Source: Heracleum sosnowskyi | Lineage: Eukaryota; Streptophyta; Magnoliopsida; Apiales; Apiaceae | Assembly: GCA_030848705.1 (NCBI GenBank) | Contig: CM061245.1 | Coordinates: 40,986,711-41,050,710, forward strand | DNA: 64,000 bases | Direction: 5' to 3' | Part shown: piece after piece, positions 46,292-57,919 of the stretch | Position numbering within the stretch: the stretch's first letter is position 1 | Layout: each line of letters opens with the position of its first letter | Made by a program: the position numbers and the translations under genes | The notes under the pieces: model-generated | Database searches by the model: none | Told to the model about the DNA's origin: nothing | The model's input: only the letters and a program-made list of their open reading frames with translations

Positions 46292-46432
46292 CACTTTAAA
46301 TAGATAAAGCCCTTAATAAAAACAAAACAAGTCTTTTATTAACATTAATGAAATCAAATAAGAATACAAGAAAGTTTTTCCTAACTCATCATACATGATT
46401 GGATTTAGGACAAACACTTTCATTGATCTTCA

Positions 46433-47141
46433 TCTTCATGCACTCCATGGTCTCCTCTTCGGCGAATGTCTCGCGCTCATCATCTGTTAAGATATCATTG
46501 AGAATTAGCTGTAGGAACCTAGGATAGAAACAAAGCACATCATCAGTTATGCCTGTTCTTTCATCCAGTGGTCCCATGCACAGAATGACTTGATCGATCA
46601 GTAGCCTTCCAATGTTAATATGTCTATTGTTCGCAATGGCAAACCCTATCTTTTGAAGGAATAAGGGAATACCATGCAGATTTGTTAGCTTGGCAGTAAA
46701 AACATGGATTAGGGTATGAAAGAAAAAGTTCCATGCCTTTGGCAAGTAATGCTTAAGGAACTCTCCCACAAAGAAGTTAGGTTGTTGACTTCTAATGAGA
46801 GTGAAGAAAGCATGTATCTCCTCAGTTGTGGGATCCGGAACAAGGTTTTCTGTAGGAAAATGAAGTATTCTATTAAAGTCATGTTCCGTCACCCTTATTG
46901 TTCTGCCCCCTGGCACAACATAACTGAAGGATCTCACATTATTCTCACTTGTATCCGTGGCGGATGTGTACAACGCAGTCAATTGATCGATGCAAAGGAC
47001 CACGGGAGTACTCAAAGAATATGCCACTAATGAACGTGTGTTCAAAAACTCTGCCCATGCACGAAACTGTAAGTTCGTAATGGCTTGCAGGTTTTGAAAC
47101 GAGACATGATTAGTCTTGGTAATAATAAATTCTCCAGCCAT
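46433..47141 (-). pseudogene. RE1 ORF3, N-terminal domain (cut by RE2)
   Basis: ATG at 47141 (MAGEFIITKTNHVSF). About 236 codons of RE1 sequence, then the frame runs into the RE2 LTR. The domain shares its pattern with the N-terminus of RE4 ORF3: a Tyr/His-rich strand, then HYLPKAWNFFFHTLI, TNLHGIPLFLQKIGFAIANN and INIGRLLIDQ, matching FLRKEWSFFFDCI and following motifs in RE4. It resembles the domain annotated in databases as putative plant transposon protein (name from memory). No transposase catalytic triad is evident and its function is unknown. The rest of the protein is at 16508-19555. Another copy of 334 bases of this gene is in the RE3 duplication. Confidence 0.75.
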
Positions 47142-48528
47142 TATCTTTCAAATTTCCAGAAAATTCAAATAACCCAAAACTATTTTTCACTAAAATTTAA
47201 TTAATTATTTTAATTAATCAAACTTTTGGCAAAATCACCCTAAAAACAAAATAACCCCTTTTAACACTAACACAAAAATTCGAACACTTGTAAACTTTAG
47301 AACCCTTGAATACTAACCAATATTCAATTCAAATGTCAAGTTCGATGGTTTCTCAATCAGAAATTTCTAAAAACTTAAACAGTAAAGTTTTCACGGTTAA
47401 AACGAGTTTAACAATGAAAAACAGTAAACTTTTTAAGCTTTTCTTGGTTAAAAATGGAGAAAACTATCGAATCTAGTTCTTGTTTTTGTGTATCTCTTTG
47501 TAAGCATATAAAACTCGACCAAACACTTTTCTCAGATCTGTAAAAATGAAAAGAAAAGAACTAAGGCACGGTTATATACGTTTGAAACTGACAGGGGCAA
47601 AATAGTCTTTTCAGGTTCGATAGTTTTAAAAAGAACTATTGATGGTTTTCTTGTAGGGGTAAAAAGGTCAATTTTCTTCGATAGTTTTTGAAAAATTATC
47701 GAAGTATTAAAGAATTAGAATTGAAACCAACCTTTTTGAAAAACCATCGAAAGTTTTTCTTTGAAAAAACAAAAACTATCGAGGTTCAATCTGAAAAACT
47801 ATCGAGAATTCATATATTAAATAAATTGAATTCCATTCGATACATTTTCAGAAAACTTTATAAAAACTATCGAGAATTAAATATAGAAGAAATATAAATT
47901 CACTTCGATATATTTTTTAAAAGTATTCTAAAAAATCATCGAGAATTGTTTTCGATAGATTTTCTTTTCCTTTTCAAAACCTATCGAAAATTAAATTCGA
48001 TAGATTTATCTATGTACTTGAAAAACTATCGAATTTCCTAAATTCGATGATTTTTGCTTCTTTCCAATTTCTAAAACATGTTCATGTTCTAAAAATCAGA
48101 TCTTTTTTATTTCCTGTCAAGTTTTAATTTTAATAAATCTTTTCAAATTTACCAAAATCAATTCTTAACAGAAAATTTACAATTTTCTCAGGATAAAATC
48201 AACTAAATATCATTAAGTGATATTAATCAATTAAAATCCAATCAATTATGCTGCATTAATCTACAATGTTAAAAACAAAGTAAATTAATTCAAATTAAAT
48301 AAATGCTTGAATATTTAGAACAAATATTAGCACTTAAATAATTTTTAGAATTAGTAACCAATAAAATGCCAGAAGATATATCATCGATAATTATGACATA
48401 AAATTAGTATACTAATCCTAACTACGAGAATTGTTCCAGAAAATAAATTCACGAGTCCTAAAGATATAGAAATTCTTAAACTCATGTATTCACTAGGACT
48501 CTCTGCAGTTACTGACTTCTAATCAAAA
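47142..48528 (-). other. RE1 pol-ORF3 spacer rich in AACTATCGAA words
   Basis: No gene seen. Between 47459 and 48030 there are at least a dozen exact or one-base-variant copies of AACTATCGAA or its complement, several arranged as short inverted pairs (for example 47978-48005). 48060-48528 is AT-rich. Same word family as in the RE1 LTR. Confidence 0.7.
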
Positions 48529-51500
48529 TCAATTAGAAAGATTTAACATCCCAAGTTCACCAACCAGCTTATTGAAAGTGGATTCATCAAGCGGTTTAGT
48601 AAAGATGTCTGCAATTTGATCCTCTGTGGGTACAAAATGTAACTCCACAGTTCCATTCATGACATGCTCTCGGATAAAATGATACTTGATGTCGATGTGC
48701 TTCGTCCTCGAGTGTTGTACTGGGTTGTTTGAGATTGCTATGGCACTTGTGTTGTCGCAAAATATTGGAATCTTTGTCAACAAAAGTCCATAGTCACGGA
48801 GTTGGTTTCTCATCCACAAGATTTGAGCACAACAGCAATGTATTCAGCCTCAGCTGTTGATGTGGAAACTGAATGCTGCTTCTTGCTATACCAGAAAACT
48901 AACTTTCTTCCAAGAAACTGACAGCTTCCTGAAGTACTCTTCCGATCAATCTTACAACCTGCAAAATCAGAGTCTGTGTATCCAATAAGATCAAATCCTG
49001 TATCTTTAGGGTACCAAATTCCAAGATTTGGGGTCCCCTTAAGATATCTAAATATTTGCTTAACAGCTATTAGATGAGATTCTTTAGGATCAGACTGAAA
49101 CCTAGCACACAAGCATGTTGCAAACATTATATCTGGTCTACTTGCAGTGAGATAAAGTAATGAGCCTATCATACCTCTGTAGCCTGTGATGTCAACCTTC
49201 TTACCAGTTTCATCCTTATCAAGCTTAGTGGCAGTTGGCATAGGAGTCTTTACTGTAGACGAGTCTTCCATTTGATACTTCTTCAGAAGATCTTTGATGT
49301 ACTTGGACTGATAAATGAATATACCATCTTGTTTTTGATATACTTGCAGTCCAAGAAAGAATGACAATTCACCCATCATGCTCATTTCATAACGACTCTG
49401 CATTAACTTAGCAAATCTCTTGCATAGATCATCATTAGTAGAACCAAATATTATGTCATCAACATATACTTGCACCAATATCAAATCATTTTTATGCTTT
49501 TTGACAAAGAGAGTTTTGTCTACGACACCTCTTGTAAAATCATTTTCGAGTAAGAATTCAGAGAGAGTGTCATACCATGTCCTTGGAGCTTGTTTGAGTC
49601 CGTAGAGAGCTTTGAATAGAAAGTACACAAAGTCTGCCAGTTTTGAATCCTCAAAACCTGGAGGTTGTTCCACATACACTTCTTCTTCTAACTCCCCGTT
49701 CAGAAAAGCACTCTTTACATCCATCTGATATACCTTGTAATTGGAATGTGCAGCAAATGCCAGAAACATTCTGATGGCCTCAAGTCTTGCTACTGGTGCA
49801 TAGGTTTCATCATAATCTATACCCTCTTCTTGAGAGTAACCTTTAGCAACCAGTCTGGCTTTGTTTCTCGTTACAATGCCATCTTCGTCCAACTTATTTC
49901 TGAATACCCATCTTGTTCCAATAACAGATTTTCCCTTAGGCCTGGGTACCAGCTTCCAAACTTTCTACCTTTCAAACTGATTGAGTTCCTCTTGCATAGT
50001 AATCACCCAATCTGGATCATCTAGAGCATCTTCAACTTTCTTAGGTTCTGTTTCTGAAAGAAACCCAGAATAGTGACATTCATTTTGTGATGTTCTCCTA
50101 GTTCTCACTCATGTGTCCGGATCACCAATGATCAAGTGAAAGGGATGATCTCTATTCCATACCCTTTGTCTTGGCAGATGCGATCTTGATGATTCTCCTT
50201 GTTCTAGATGTTGTGGAGTGTGACTAGTTGATCCTTCTCCTGCTCCCCCTGAGTTGTTGACGGTTTGATCTGTTGATTCTGAAGACTGACTAGTGGATCC
50301 TGTAGAATTTTGAGGATCTCCACTTTGGTCACCACTTGGTCCAGAATCATTGTCATTATGATTATTATTAATAACTGTAACAACTTCAGGTACTTCTTCA
50401 TTGTCAGAGAGATCTCCTAATAGATTTTCAAATACCAAGGATTCAGAGTTCTCTCCAGTTTGCAGGCCTGGTCTTTTGGTGTCGTCAAATGTTACATTAA
50501 AGCTTTCCAACACCTTCTTATCTTCAATCACATATACCCTGAAGGCCTTAGATTCCAGAGAATAGCCCAGAAAAATGTCTTCATCTGCTTTGGCATCAAA
50601 CTTGCCAAGATGTTCTCCATCTTTAAGTACAAAACACTTTGCACCAAACACATGAAAATACTTCAGTGTTGGTCTCTTGTTGGCCATTAACTCATACGGA
50701 GTCTTTTCATGATCTTTGTTGATCAGGGTTCGATTCTGAGTGTAGCAATCTGTGTTCACTGCTTCAGCCCAAAAGTAAGTGGGAAGTTTTGATTCACTCA
50801 ACATGGTCCTTGCTGCTTCAACCAAGGTCCTGTTCTTCCTTTCCACTACTCCATTCTGTTGAGGAGTTCTTGGTGTTGAAAACTGTCTTGATATTCCTTT
50901 CTCTGAGCAGAAATCATTAAGAACTGCATTCTTGAATTCAGTTCCATTGTCTGATCTGATTGTCCGCACAGGTAGCTTAGCTTCCACTTCTATCTTCTTG
51001 ATGTGATCAATGATTAGTTGTGTTGCTTCATCCTTTGTTTGTATGAACAACACCCACGTGTACTTGGAGTAGTCATCCACCATCACCAATGCATATCTAT
51101 TTCTTGAAAGTGACATAACATTGACTGGACCAAATAAATCCATATGAATCAGTTGTAATGGTTCAGTAATTCTTGTCATTCCTTTGCTTCCATGTGATGC
51201 TTTCTTCGACTTCCCTTTTTCACATGCTTCACAGAAAAAGAGTTCACATGCTTTCCCTTTGACCCTCCTGATTGAATTCCATCAGGGGCAACCCTCTCAC
51301 TAACTCTCTCTTTACCAAAGAGTTCATAGTTTTGAAGTTCAGATGTGAGAGCTTCTTGTGCCATAGCCAACTTTGTTCTGAAGATGCCTTTTCATAGAAA
51401 CATGTAACTTCTCCTTCACTGGTAGAACTTAAGTCAGCTATAAACAAATTTCCTTTTCTCACTCCCAGTAGAGTAAGCTTCTCATCCTTCCTGTTGGTGA

Positions 51501-51780
51501 TCAAGCACTTGTCCTTTCTGAAATCTACATTGTAGCCTTTATCAAAGAACTGACTGATACTTAGAAGATTGTGCTTTAATCCTTCAACAAGAGAGATGTT
51601 TTCAATGATGACATTTCCAGCTTTCAATTTACCATATCCCGTAGTGTATCCTTTGCTGTCATCTCCAAAGGTTACAATCGGGCCGGTCTTCTTAACCACC
51701 TATGTAAGCAGGGACTCTTCACCTGTCATGTGTCTAGAACAACCACTATCCAGAATCCACACAACCTTTGAGCTTTTAAC
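48529..51780 (-). pseudogene. RE1 pol (protease-integrase-RT-RNase H), multiply broken
   Basis: Protease motif VWILDSGCSRHMTG near 51748, followed by a TAG at 51700-51702. GAG-pre-integrase WLWHKKLSHLNFKTM is followed by frameshifts around 51180-51260, where a short AGCATGTGAA word is duplicated. Integrase has Asp in LIHMDLFGPV and IRSDNGTEF and Glu in QQNGVVERKNRT. A TGA at 50109-50111 and a TAG at 49965-49967 follow. RT has YQMDVKSAFLNGELEEEV, ALYGLKQAPRTWY and YVDDIIFGST. RNase H has YTDSDFAGCKIDRKSTSG; a deletion at STAEAEYIA shifts the frame, and it resumes at MWMRNQLRDYG (48819), ending at 48529. Closely related to RE4 pol. No active product is possible. Confidence 0.88.
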
Positions 51781-51803
51781 CTTACCCCGCAATCACAGAT
51801 TGA

Positions 51804-54020
51804 TTAAGCGGACTTTGGTACCCAAAATTGTTTGGGTCCTGAAGGTTTAGATGATTTAACAGGAGTAACATTCAATTTAGTCTTACCTTGTTTGATATTC
51901 ATAGTATCTGTGGATTTAACAATATCAGTGCAATTGCTACTATCATTCATCAACTTAAAATAAGCATGCATTATGTTGTACTTACATAACAAACACTCTT
52001 TCTTTCCACAGGGTTCATGAAGATCAGGCATGTTAGACATGTTATGCATTTCATAAGTATTTGCAGTTTCTACTTTAACCTTTTTACATGCATGTGTAAG
52101 GTGTCCATCAGAATTACAAATAGTGCACAACTTCCTAGATGCAATGGGAGAATATGGAACCATTTCCTGATTAACAATCTTCTTCTTCCCATTCCTGTTC
52201 TTTTTAACATTACAAACTACGTCACCTACTTCAGTTTTAGGTACATCAGGTTTAGGTAATTCATTTTTTACTGATTTCCTAGGCAACTTAGTCTTTACCT
52301 CTTTTTCCTTCAACAAATCCTCCTCAAGCAATTCTTGTCTTATGAAAAGGTCATCCTCATCAAAGAGTGGTGGAAATGGCTTGACAAAAACTGGACAATC
52401 AACATTCTTAAGAACATGTGGAGTATTCCTTTTGACAACTGAAGGTGTCGTAGGGAATTCCACTATCTTCTTACCAGCTTTCTTGTCATAGTCAAATCCT
52501 ATAGCAGTTTTATTCCCTATGGCCTGAGTATCAATGATCTCCTTAGCAATTAGGGCGGAATTCTTAAAAGCATTCAGCTTCAAATCTAGATCTGAAATCT
52601 GCTTCCTGAGGATAGTCTCTATCTCAGCATTACACTTGACCTTGTTATCTAAGTACGCATTCTTTTGCTTAAGATCTTCTAATGTTACAGCTACAAGCTC
52701 TAGTTCTTCATTTTTAGATTCTAACTTTTTAATCTTAAGAACTAGTTTAACATTTTCCATTTCTGATGCTAGCATGCTTGTGTGTACATTAAACAATTCT
52801 ACACTAAGATCTTGCACAGTTTTCTTATACTCAGAATTAGACATATCAATTGTAGTTAAGATAGGTACCTGAGATGATTGTGGTGATTCCTCTAAAGAGT
52901 CAGCCATTAGAGCAACATTTACATATTCCTCCTCTTCATCCGAATTAGTATCATCCCAGTGCTTTTCCTCTTCTATATAAGCTTTCCCTTTCCGCTTTCC
53001 AGAGAATGCCTCCAATTGCTGTTTGAGCTTGGCATTCTCTTTCTTCAACTCATCATAAGAATCCTTCTTTCCATAGACATCTTTCATGTCTCTCGCTTGA
53101 CGAGGCTTCCGGCATTCAGTGGCGAAATGCCCTAACTCATTGCAGTTGTAGCATCTTGATTTGCTTCTATCAATCATGCCAGTCTTGTAGCCTCCCTTAA
53201 AGCCTGTACTAGGTGTATAATTGCTCTTCTGGAATCTGTTGGTTGAGCCCTTGAACTTGTACTTAGGGTTTCTCTTGAAACGAATATGACTAAACTTTGC
53301 AGCTAAGTACGCCATGGTTTTGTCTTCCATTTGCTCAAGCTCTTCTAGGGTGTAGTAATCACTTTCATCAACACCCAGATTCACAGAATCCATTTATGCT
53401 TCTAATATCACCTCCTTTCCAGCTCTAGGGGTTTGAACCTGAATCTCAGAAGTTATTGGTTCATCCACTACAAGTGTTGCTGATCTCACAAGTGCATTAT
53501 GCTTGCTGTCCACTGTCCCTGATCCGTAGATTATCACTCTTTGTTCCTGTTCCATCTCATAGGTCTTCAACTTCCCATAGATCATCTCTAATGACATCTT
53601 TGTGAAGTCAATTCTTTCCCTTATGGATGATGACTTGTGTTCTACATGATGGGGCAGCGTCATCATGAACTTCCTGTTTGATTCTCTCAGTGGATAGGTC
53701 TTTCCTTTCATTGCCAATTCATTGAGGAGTTTAGTATATTTCTCAAAGACCTGAGTTATACTTTCTCCTGGCAGAGACCTAAACGCTTCGTATACTCAGT
53801 ATTATCCTTAGGTTGGGTGCCTGAAGGAATCCTGCTACCATCAGGGGCTGTAGATTCATCAACTGATTTCATTGGTGCATATGGTCCGTTTTCTAATATG
53901 CCCATATACAACGGATTAGATGCCTTGATAAATAACAGCATCTTCATCTTCCACAAACCGAAATCATCTCTGGTAAACGGGGGGAACTTTAATACCAGCA
54001 GTTGTCTTTGGAGCACTCAT
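51804..54020 (-). pseudogene. RE1 gag, frameshifted
   Basis: The ATG at 54020 (MSAPKTTAGIKVPP) begins about 150 bases after the PBS. The frame shifts at a C6 run near 53980, then continues as FTRDDFGLWKMKMLLFIKAS. A second frame change lies near 53740 and a TAA at 53394-53396. The remaining 529-codon stretch includes YTLEELEQMEDKTMAYLAAK, a zinc knuckle CYNCNELGHFATEC, and a second one CTICNSDGHLTHAC nearer the C-terminus. A coiled-coil-like section (LKKENAKLKQQLEAF) lies between them. It ends SGPKQFWVPKSA just before the gag-pol junction. Matches RE4 gag in layout. Confidence 0.85.
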
Positions 54021-54166
54021 GGTTTCTGAAAATTTCAAATTGTTTAAAATTCAAGAAATTCCAATTAAATGAAAAATTTTGAAAGTTAAAAATTTTGCTT
54101 CGTATTTTCACGCTACGTTTGATTTTGGTCTCATTCACCGGATCTGATTTGTATATCAATCAAGTA

Positions 54167-54178
54167 GCTCTGATACCA
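54167..54178 (-). promoter_or_regulatory. RE1 primer-binding site (initiator tRNA-Met)
   Basis: Minus strand TGGTATCAGAGC, two bases from the 5' LTR. Confidence 0.93.
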
Positions 54179-54180
54179 AT

Positions 54181-55339
54181 TGTTAGGTCCAAAGTATCGT
54201 AGAAGGGGGGGGGGGGGTGAATACGATACTCACAAATAATTCAATTTCGTTCGCGGATAAATCATTCAGTTCTATAACGAAATCAAACACACCAAACCAA
54301 ATCAAGTTTAGGGGAATATATCTTTTTATAAATATAAACCTCGAGGGGTGCTACAATTTCTAATCCGTAGATTAGCTTCAATGAGTTCTAAGTTATCCAC
54401 AATCAATACAATGATAGAGTTCCAGCAGAATTACTGTTCTTAGTATTTTCTCTCTGGCTTTTCCTCTCTCTCCGTAATTGCTTCTGTAGTGAATGAACTT
54501 GACTGAGGAAGACAGTGTCTCTCTCTTAGTAATTGTAGGCTTTGGATTTGAAAACTATCGAACTAGGAATGAAGGAATCAATCCTGGCCGTCCATCTTCA
54601 AAATCAACCTGTAAAACAAGAATACTTTTCACCTGCTCCTTATTAAAAAACCATCGAATGATTTAAAAAACCATCGAATGATTTAAAAAACCATCGAATG
54701 ATTTAAGTTATTTTACCATTCGATAGTTTTAAAACAAAACTATCGAATACTAAATTAACTAAAATTGGTTTTCTATGAATCACTTTTTAATACCATTCGA
54801 TAGTTTTCTGAAATGAAAAACTATCGAATCCTTTTTCTTGTCTTATATCTTTTAATGATTCCACTGAGCTCCTGGGCGTTTAAGTAATAGACTGTATCAC
54901 TTCCTTCTGAGACGATAAAACAACTTGATCTTTTTAGTGCCGTCACCTAGTGCAACTGGTCTGGTTCACAGATGAATAACACTTGATCAATTCTTCTTTT
55001 ATGTCTTCAATTCAATGCTTCTGATAAGTCCCTTGTCGTTCTGGTTGCTTCATTTAAATCACTGAAATCCCGTGGTACTTAACCCTAAATCATTCACATA
55101 CTTCTGTCGTCTTGAAAGTCTTGTTTCTTTTGCTGTCACTGAGGCTTCAACATTTTCATGAACTTCTTTCCGTGACCTGTTTACGGACTTCAAGAATACA
55201 TAACGTATTTTGATTTTTTGAGTTTACCTTTTCTTCTTTGATTCTGGATTCCTGTGCTTCTGTTAATACTATTGTCTGTCTTGTCCTTTGTTGAGTTGTA
55301 GTTATCTCTTTTACATCTTATGTTATATTATGCTTTACA
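54181..55339 (-). repeat. RE1 LTR (5' LTR, right)
   Basis: 1159 bp. Carries a run of 13 G at 54205-54217 where the left LTR has six. It has three copies of the 20-base ACCATCGAATGATTT-containing unit (54648-54707) where the left has two. Ends TTTACA, followed by TSD GTAAC. Confidence 0.93.
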
Positions 55340-55344
55340 GTAAC

Positions 55345-57074
55345 ACTATAACACAAATGACTTCTAGCAACACGTGTCAAATTCTACATATACCTCTCTC
55401 TTCAACAATATATTTGAAAACACGATGTATAATTTTTGCGATTCACATAAAAACAAAATAAGTTAACGGTGATAAAATTCACACATATATATAATTGATA
55501 GAAGAAAAAGGTAAAGTAAGAGATTAAAGTCGAACCTTCGTGGAGAAAAGTTCCATTGATGTATTCTCTTTGCAGCAAAACATTACAACAAAAGTTACTT
55601 TAAAACAAAAATCCTTCAAACAAAATTAATAAAGGGGAGAAAATATAAAGCAAAAAATTCATGAGTTGCTAAAGAACCAGAATGAAGAATATATATAACT
55701 ATTACGTGTCTTTAATTTAGGAGATTTGCCATAAAAAAACAAAAGAATCAACAATTTCCTTATAACCTCGTAAACATTAGATTTATGATTTGTACTTTCT
55801 TGTGTAAATTGATTATTCTCCTATTTATTCTCTTTTTTGTTTATTAATTACTAAATAAATTAGTCTTGTAGAGAAAGTTTAGGTGAATATTAACATAATA
55901 TATTTAATTTTATCTTTTAAACGATGGAAGCAATAAAATTAAGATTGAAACTGTATATTTTCTTTCCTTTATTAGTAAGATTTTATAGGCAAGGATATTA
56001 AAAGTATATATTTAGTTTCCTCCATTTTTAAAGATGTTTAAGGCAATTGAGATATTTTCGAATTTTCAATATTAATAATTCAAAAATTCGAGAAAATATG
56101 AAAAATAGATCGAGCGGTTTTGTAGCAATTTTTCCAAATTGTTCTAAAAAATATTATACAAAATATGTTTTTATTTAAAATTATATTTTTAACATAAAAT
56201 TAAAGTTTTTTTTAATTCTCTATTTAGTCTTGTTCATTTACCGAAATTTTCAATAAATATAGAAAAGGACAATTATTCAATATATTTCATTATTTTAACA
56301 TTCTATCAAATATTAGTATATCTATCACTTTATTTTTCTCAAAATTCATATTGCAACTTCTATTTTAAAATACATAACATAACATCAATATTAAATTCTA
56401 CCATATAATATGTTCATCATAATGAATCGTTTTCTCGTGTTTACTCTCAATAACCCGCTTTAGCGTTGTTACCAAATTTAAAATATAACAAATTAATTAC
56501 TAAATGTATTACATCATTTATTAATCAATTTTCTTATATCATAAAATTTAATTTAAACATTATTCAAAATTCTAATTTTCAAGAAAAAATATGTGAGAAT
56601 ATTAAGATGATAACTTTAAGTTTAAAAGAAAGTTTAAGAGAATATCAACATGGTAATTTGACTTGAAGATAAGTTTTTGGACAATATTAAGATAATAATT
56701 TGACTTAAGAAGAAAATTTGAGAGAATATAAGGTAATTAATATTTCCATTACTAAAAATTTAAAAGGCAATTTCTCAAATCATCCCCTCTATTATTTTCC
56801 TCGATTACAGGATAGTAAAAACAAATTAGTATATTAAATTGAACTCGTGGAATAAGTTAAGGAGAATATTAATATAATATACTTAGTTTTCTCCATTAGA
56901 AGATAGTGGTAAGGAATTAGTATATAAATTGGACTTGAACATAAAGTTTAAAGAAATATTAATATAACATATTTAGATTTCTTACTTGAAAGACAGAGAA
57001 CATTTAGGAGAATATTAATATAGTATATTTAGTTTCCTGCGTTAGAAAATAGTAAGAAGAAAATTGAGAATTTA
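55345..57074. other. AT-rich intergenic DNA with Helitron-related remnants
   Basis: No gene. 56100-56540 matches the Helitron body at 13080-13450. 56050-56100 is an imperfect palindrome (ATATTTTCGAATTTT with its near-complement) resembling the reverse of the Helitron 5' module. 55900-57060 repeats phrases such as GAGAATATTAATATAATATA with TTTAGTTTCC. The 66-codon ORF at 56466 is AT-driven. Confidence 0.5.
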
Positions 57075-57690
57075 TCGAATATTATAAAGACAAAAAATCT
57101 AAAAGTTGTTGCAGCTACAGGTGGACCACTATCACATGGGTCTAAATTATTCTTCATACGCATAACGCCCCCTAATAAATTGGAAGAAGACATCGTTAAC
57201 ATATCATTGCATGGATTTCAGTTCATATGTCCGGATATGAATATTGTTGCACGTATTAATAACACCGACATACTTTCAGGTATTTTGATGCAGTAATATA
57301 TTAGATTAATATATAAGTAATAGTAATATATATGCATGTTAAACTTCAAACTACATGTTCTAATATAATCTTTTCTATATTGATTTAGATGTTGTGGTTT
57401 GCTTGACCTACGTGGGTGACATTGAGGTTGTTAAAGACTGATGGGAAAAAGAGATCTGGTGACAAATTAGTAAGTTTTGAATTAATATTAATTTTGATAT
57501 CATTGTTAATTAAATTTTATTGTTCTTCTAATTTTATATTACTACATTGCTTAATGATATTTATCTGATTTATAACTTTGTGGGAAAAGTTGGTTGAGAT
57601 GATTGATACAAATTTATACAAGGAGGATGATGGACCCTATATAGTATTTGTCACATTCACTGAGATTAAAAAATTTAAGATTAATTATTT
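57075..57690 (+). pseudogene. RPA-like gene relic, copy 2
   Basis: Same sequence as 9405-10060, about 95% identical by eye. Exon 2 part (AATCTAAAAGTTGTTGCAGC, then TTGGAAGAAGACATCGTTAA), intron, exon 3 (GTTGTGGTTTGCTTGACC), intron, exon 4 (TTGTGGGAAAAGTTGG). Differences: exon 1 and the start of exon 2 are missing, 6 bases are deleted after ACAGGTGGA, and the splice acceptor of exon 4 is deleted (about 57571). The one-base frameshift in exon 3 is shared with copy 1, so the gene was already broken before duplication. Ends just upstream of the SKP1-like promoter. Confidence 0.72.
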
Positions 57691-57827
57691 TACTAATGTT
57701 TTTAAAACACTTTTTCCCAAATTGAGTTGGAATCGGTTAAGAAAAATAACAAATTGAGATTAATTATTTCCTTCACCGATACAAATTAGTATTGGTATTG
57801 GGAATCACCTGCTGTCCTTTTTTCCCC

Positions 57828-57835
57828 TATATAAA
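57828..57835 (+). promoter_or_regulatory. TATA box of the SKP1-like gene
   Basis: TATATAAA, 85-92 bases upstream of the ATG. A pyrimidine-rich stretch precedes it, and a 5'UTR with CAACCAACAAACCAACC lies just before the start codon. Confidence 0.75.
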
Positions 57836-57919
57836 GCCCATAACCCCATCACAAATTCGCACACCATCTATTCAGCCTTCTGCATTGCTGCGTGGATATT
57901 CTCAACCAACAAACCAACC

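Larger units (their letters stand above)
19556..46432 (-). mobile_element. RE2: Ty1/copia retrotransposon inside RE1 ORF3, itself hit by RE4 and RE3
   Basis: The left LTR 19556-21140 (1585 bp) and a right LTR starting at 39279 bracket a minus-strand copia element. The right LTR is split by RE3 and resumes at 46292-46432. Removing RE3 and one copy of its TSD gives exactly 1585 bp for the right LTR. Flanking target bases are TTGCT (19551-19555) and TTGAT (46433-46437), one mismatch. Own sequence is about 9.0 kb: leader, gag, protease, integrase, RT, RNase H, no ORF3. LTRs differ at about 20 positions by eye. RE4 is inserted between RT and RNase H. In-frame TAG codons at 36215-36217 and 21719-21721 also disable it. 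Confidence 0.9.
15138..55339 (-). mobile_element. RE1: outer Ty1/copia retrotransposon (SIRE/Maximus-like), interrupted by RE2-RE4
   Basis: LTRs at 15138-16273 and 54181-55339 are in the same orientation and bounded by a perfect TSD GTAAC (15133-15137, 55340-55344). PBS next to the right LTR and PPT next to the left LTR show minus-strand orientation. Reading right to left: gag, pol (protease, integrase, RT, RNase H), a 1.4-kb spacer, and ORF3. The order integrase before RT makes it copia, and the post-pol ORF in sense orientation fits the SIRE/Maximus lineage. RE2 with its own insertions (19556-46432) splits ORF3. Own sequence is about 13.3 kb. Gag and pol carry several stops and frameshifts, so it is inactive. 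LTRs differ at roughly 20 sites plus small indels by eye, the oldest in the nest. Confidence 0.92.

Noticed and set aside
54205..54217. G-quadruplex-forming regulatory tract
   Set aside because: A single 13-G run absent from the partner LTR; slippage or sequencing error is simpler.
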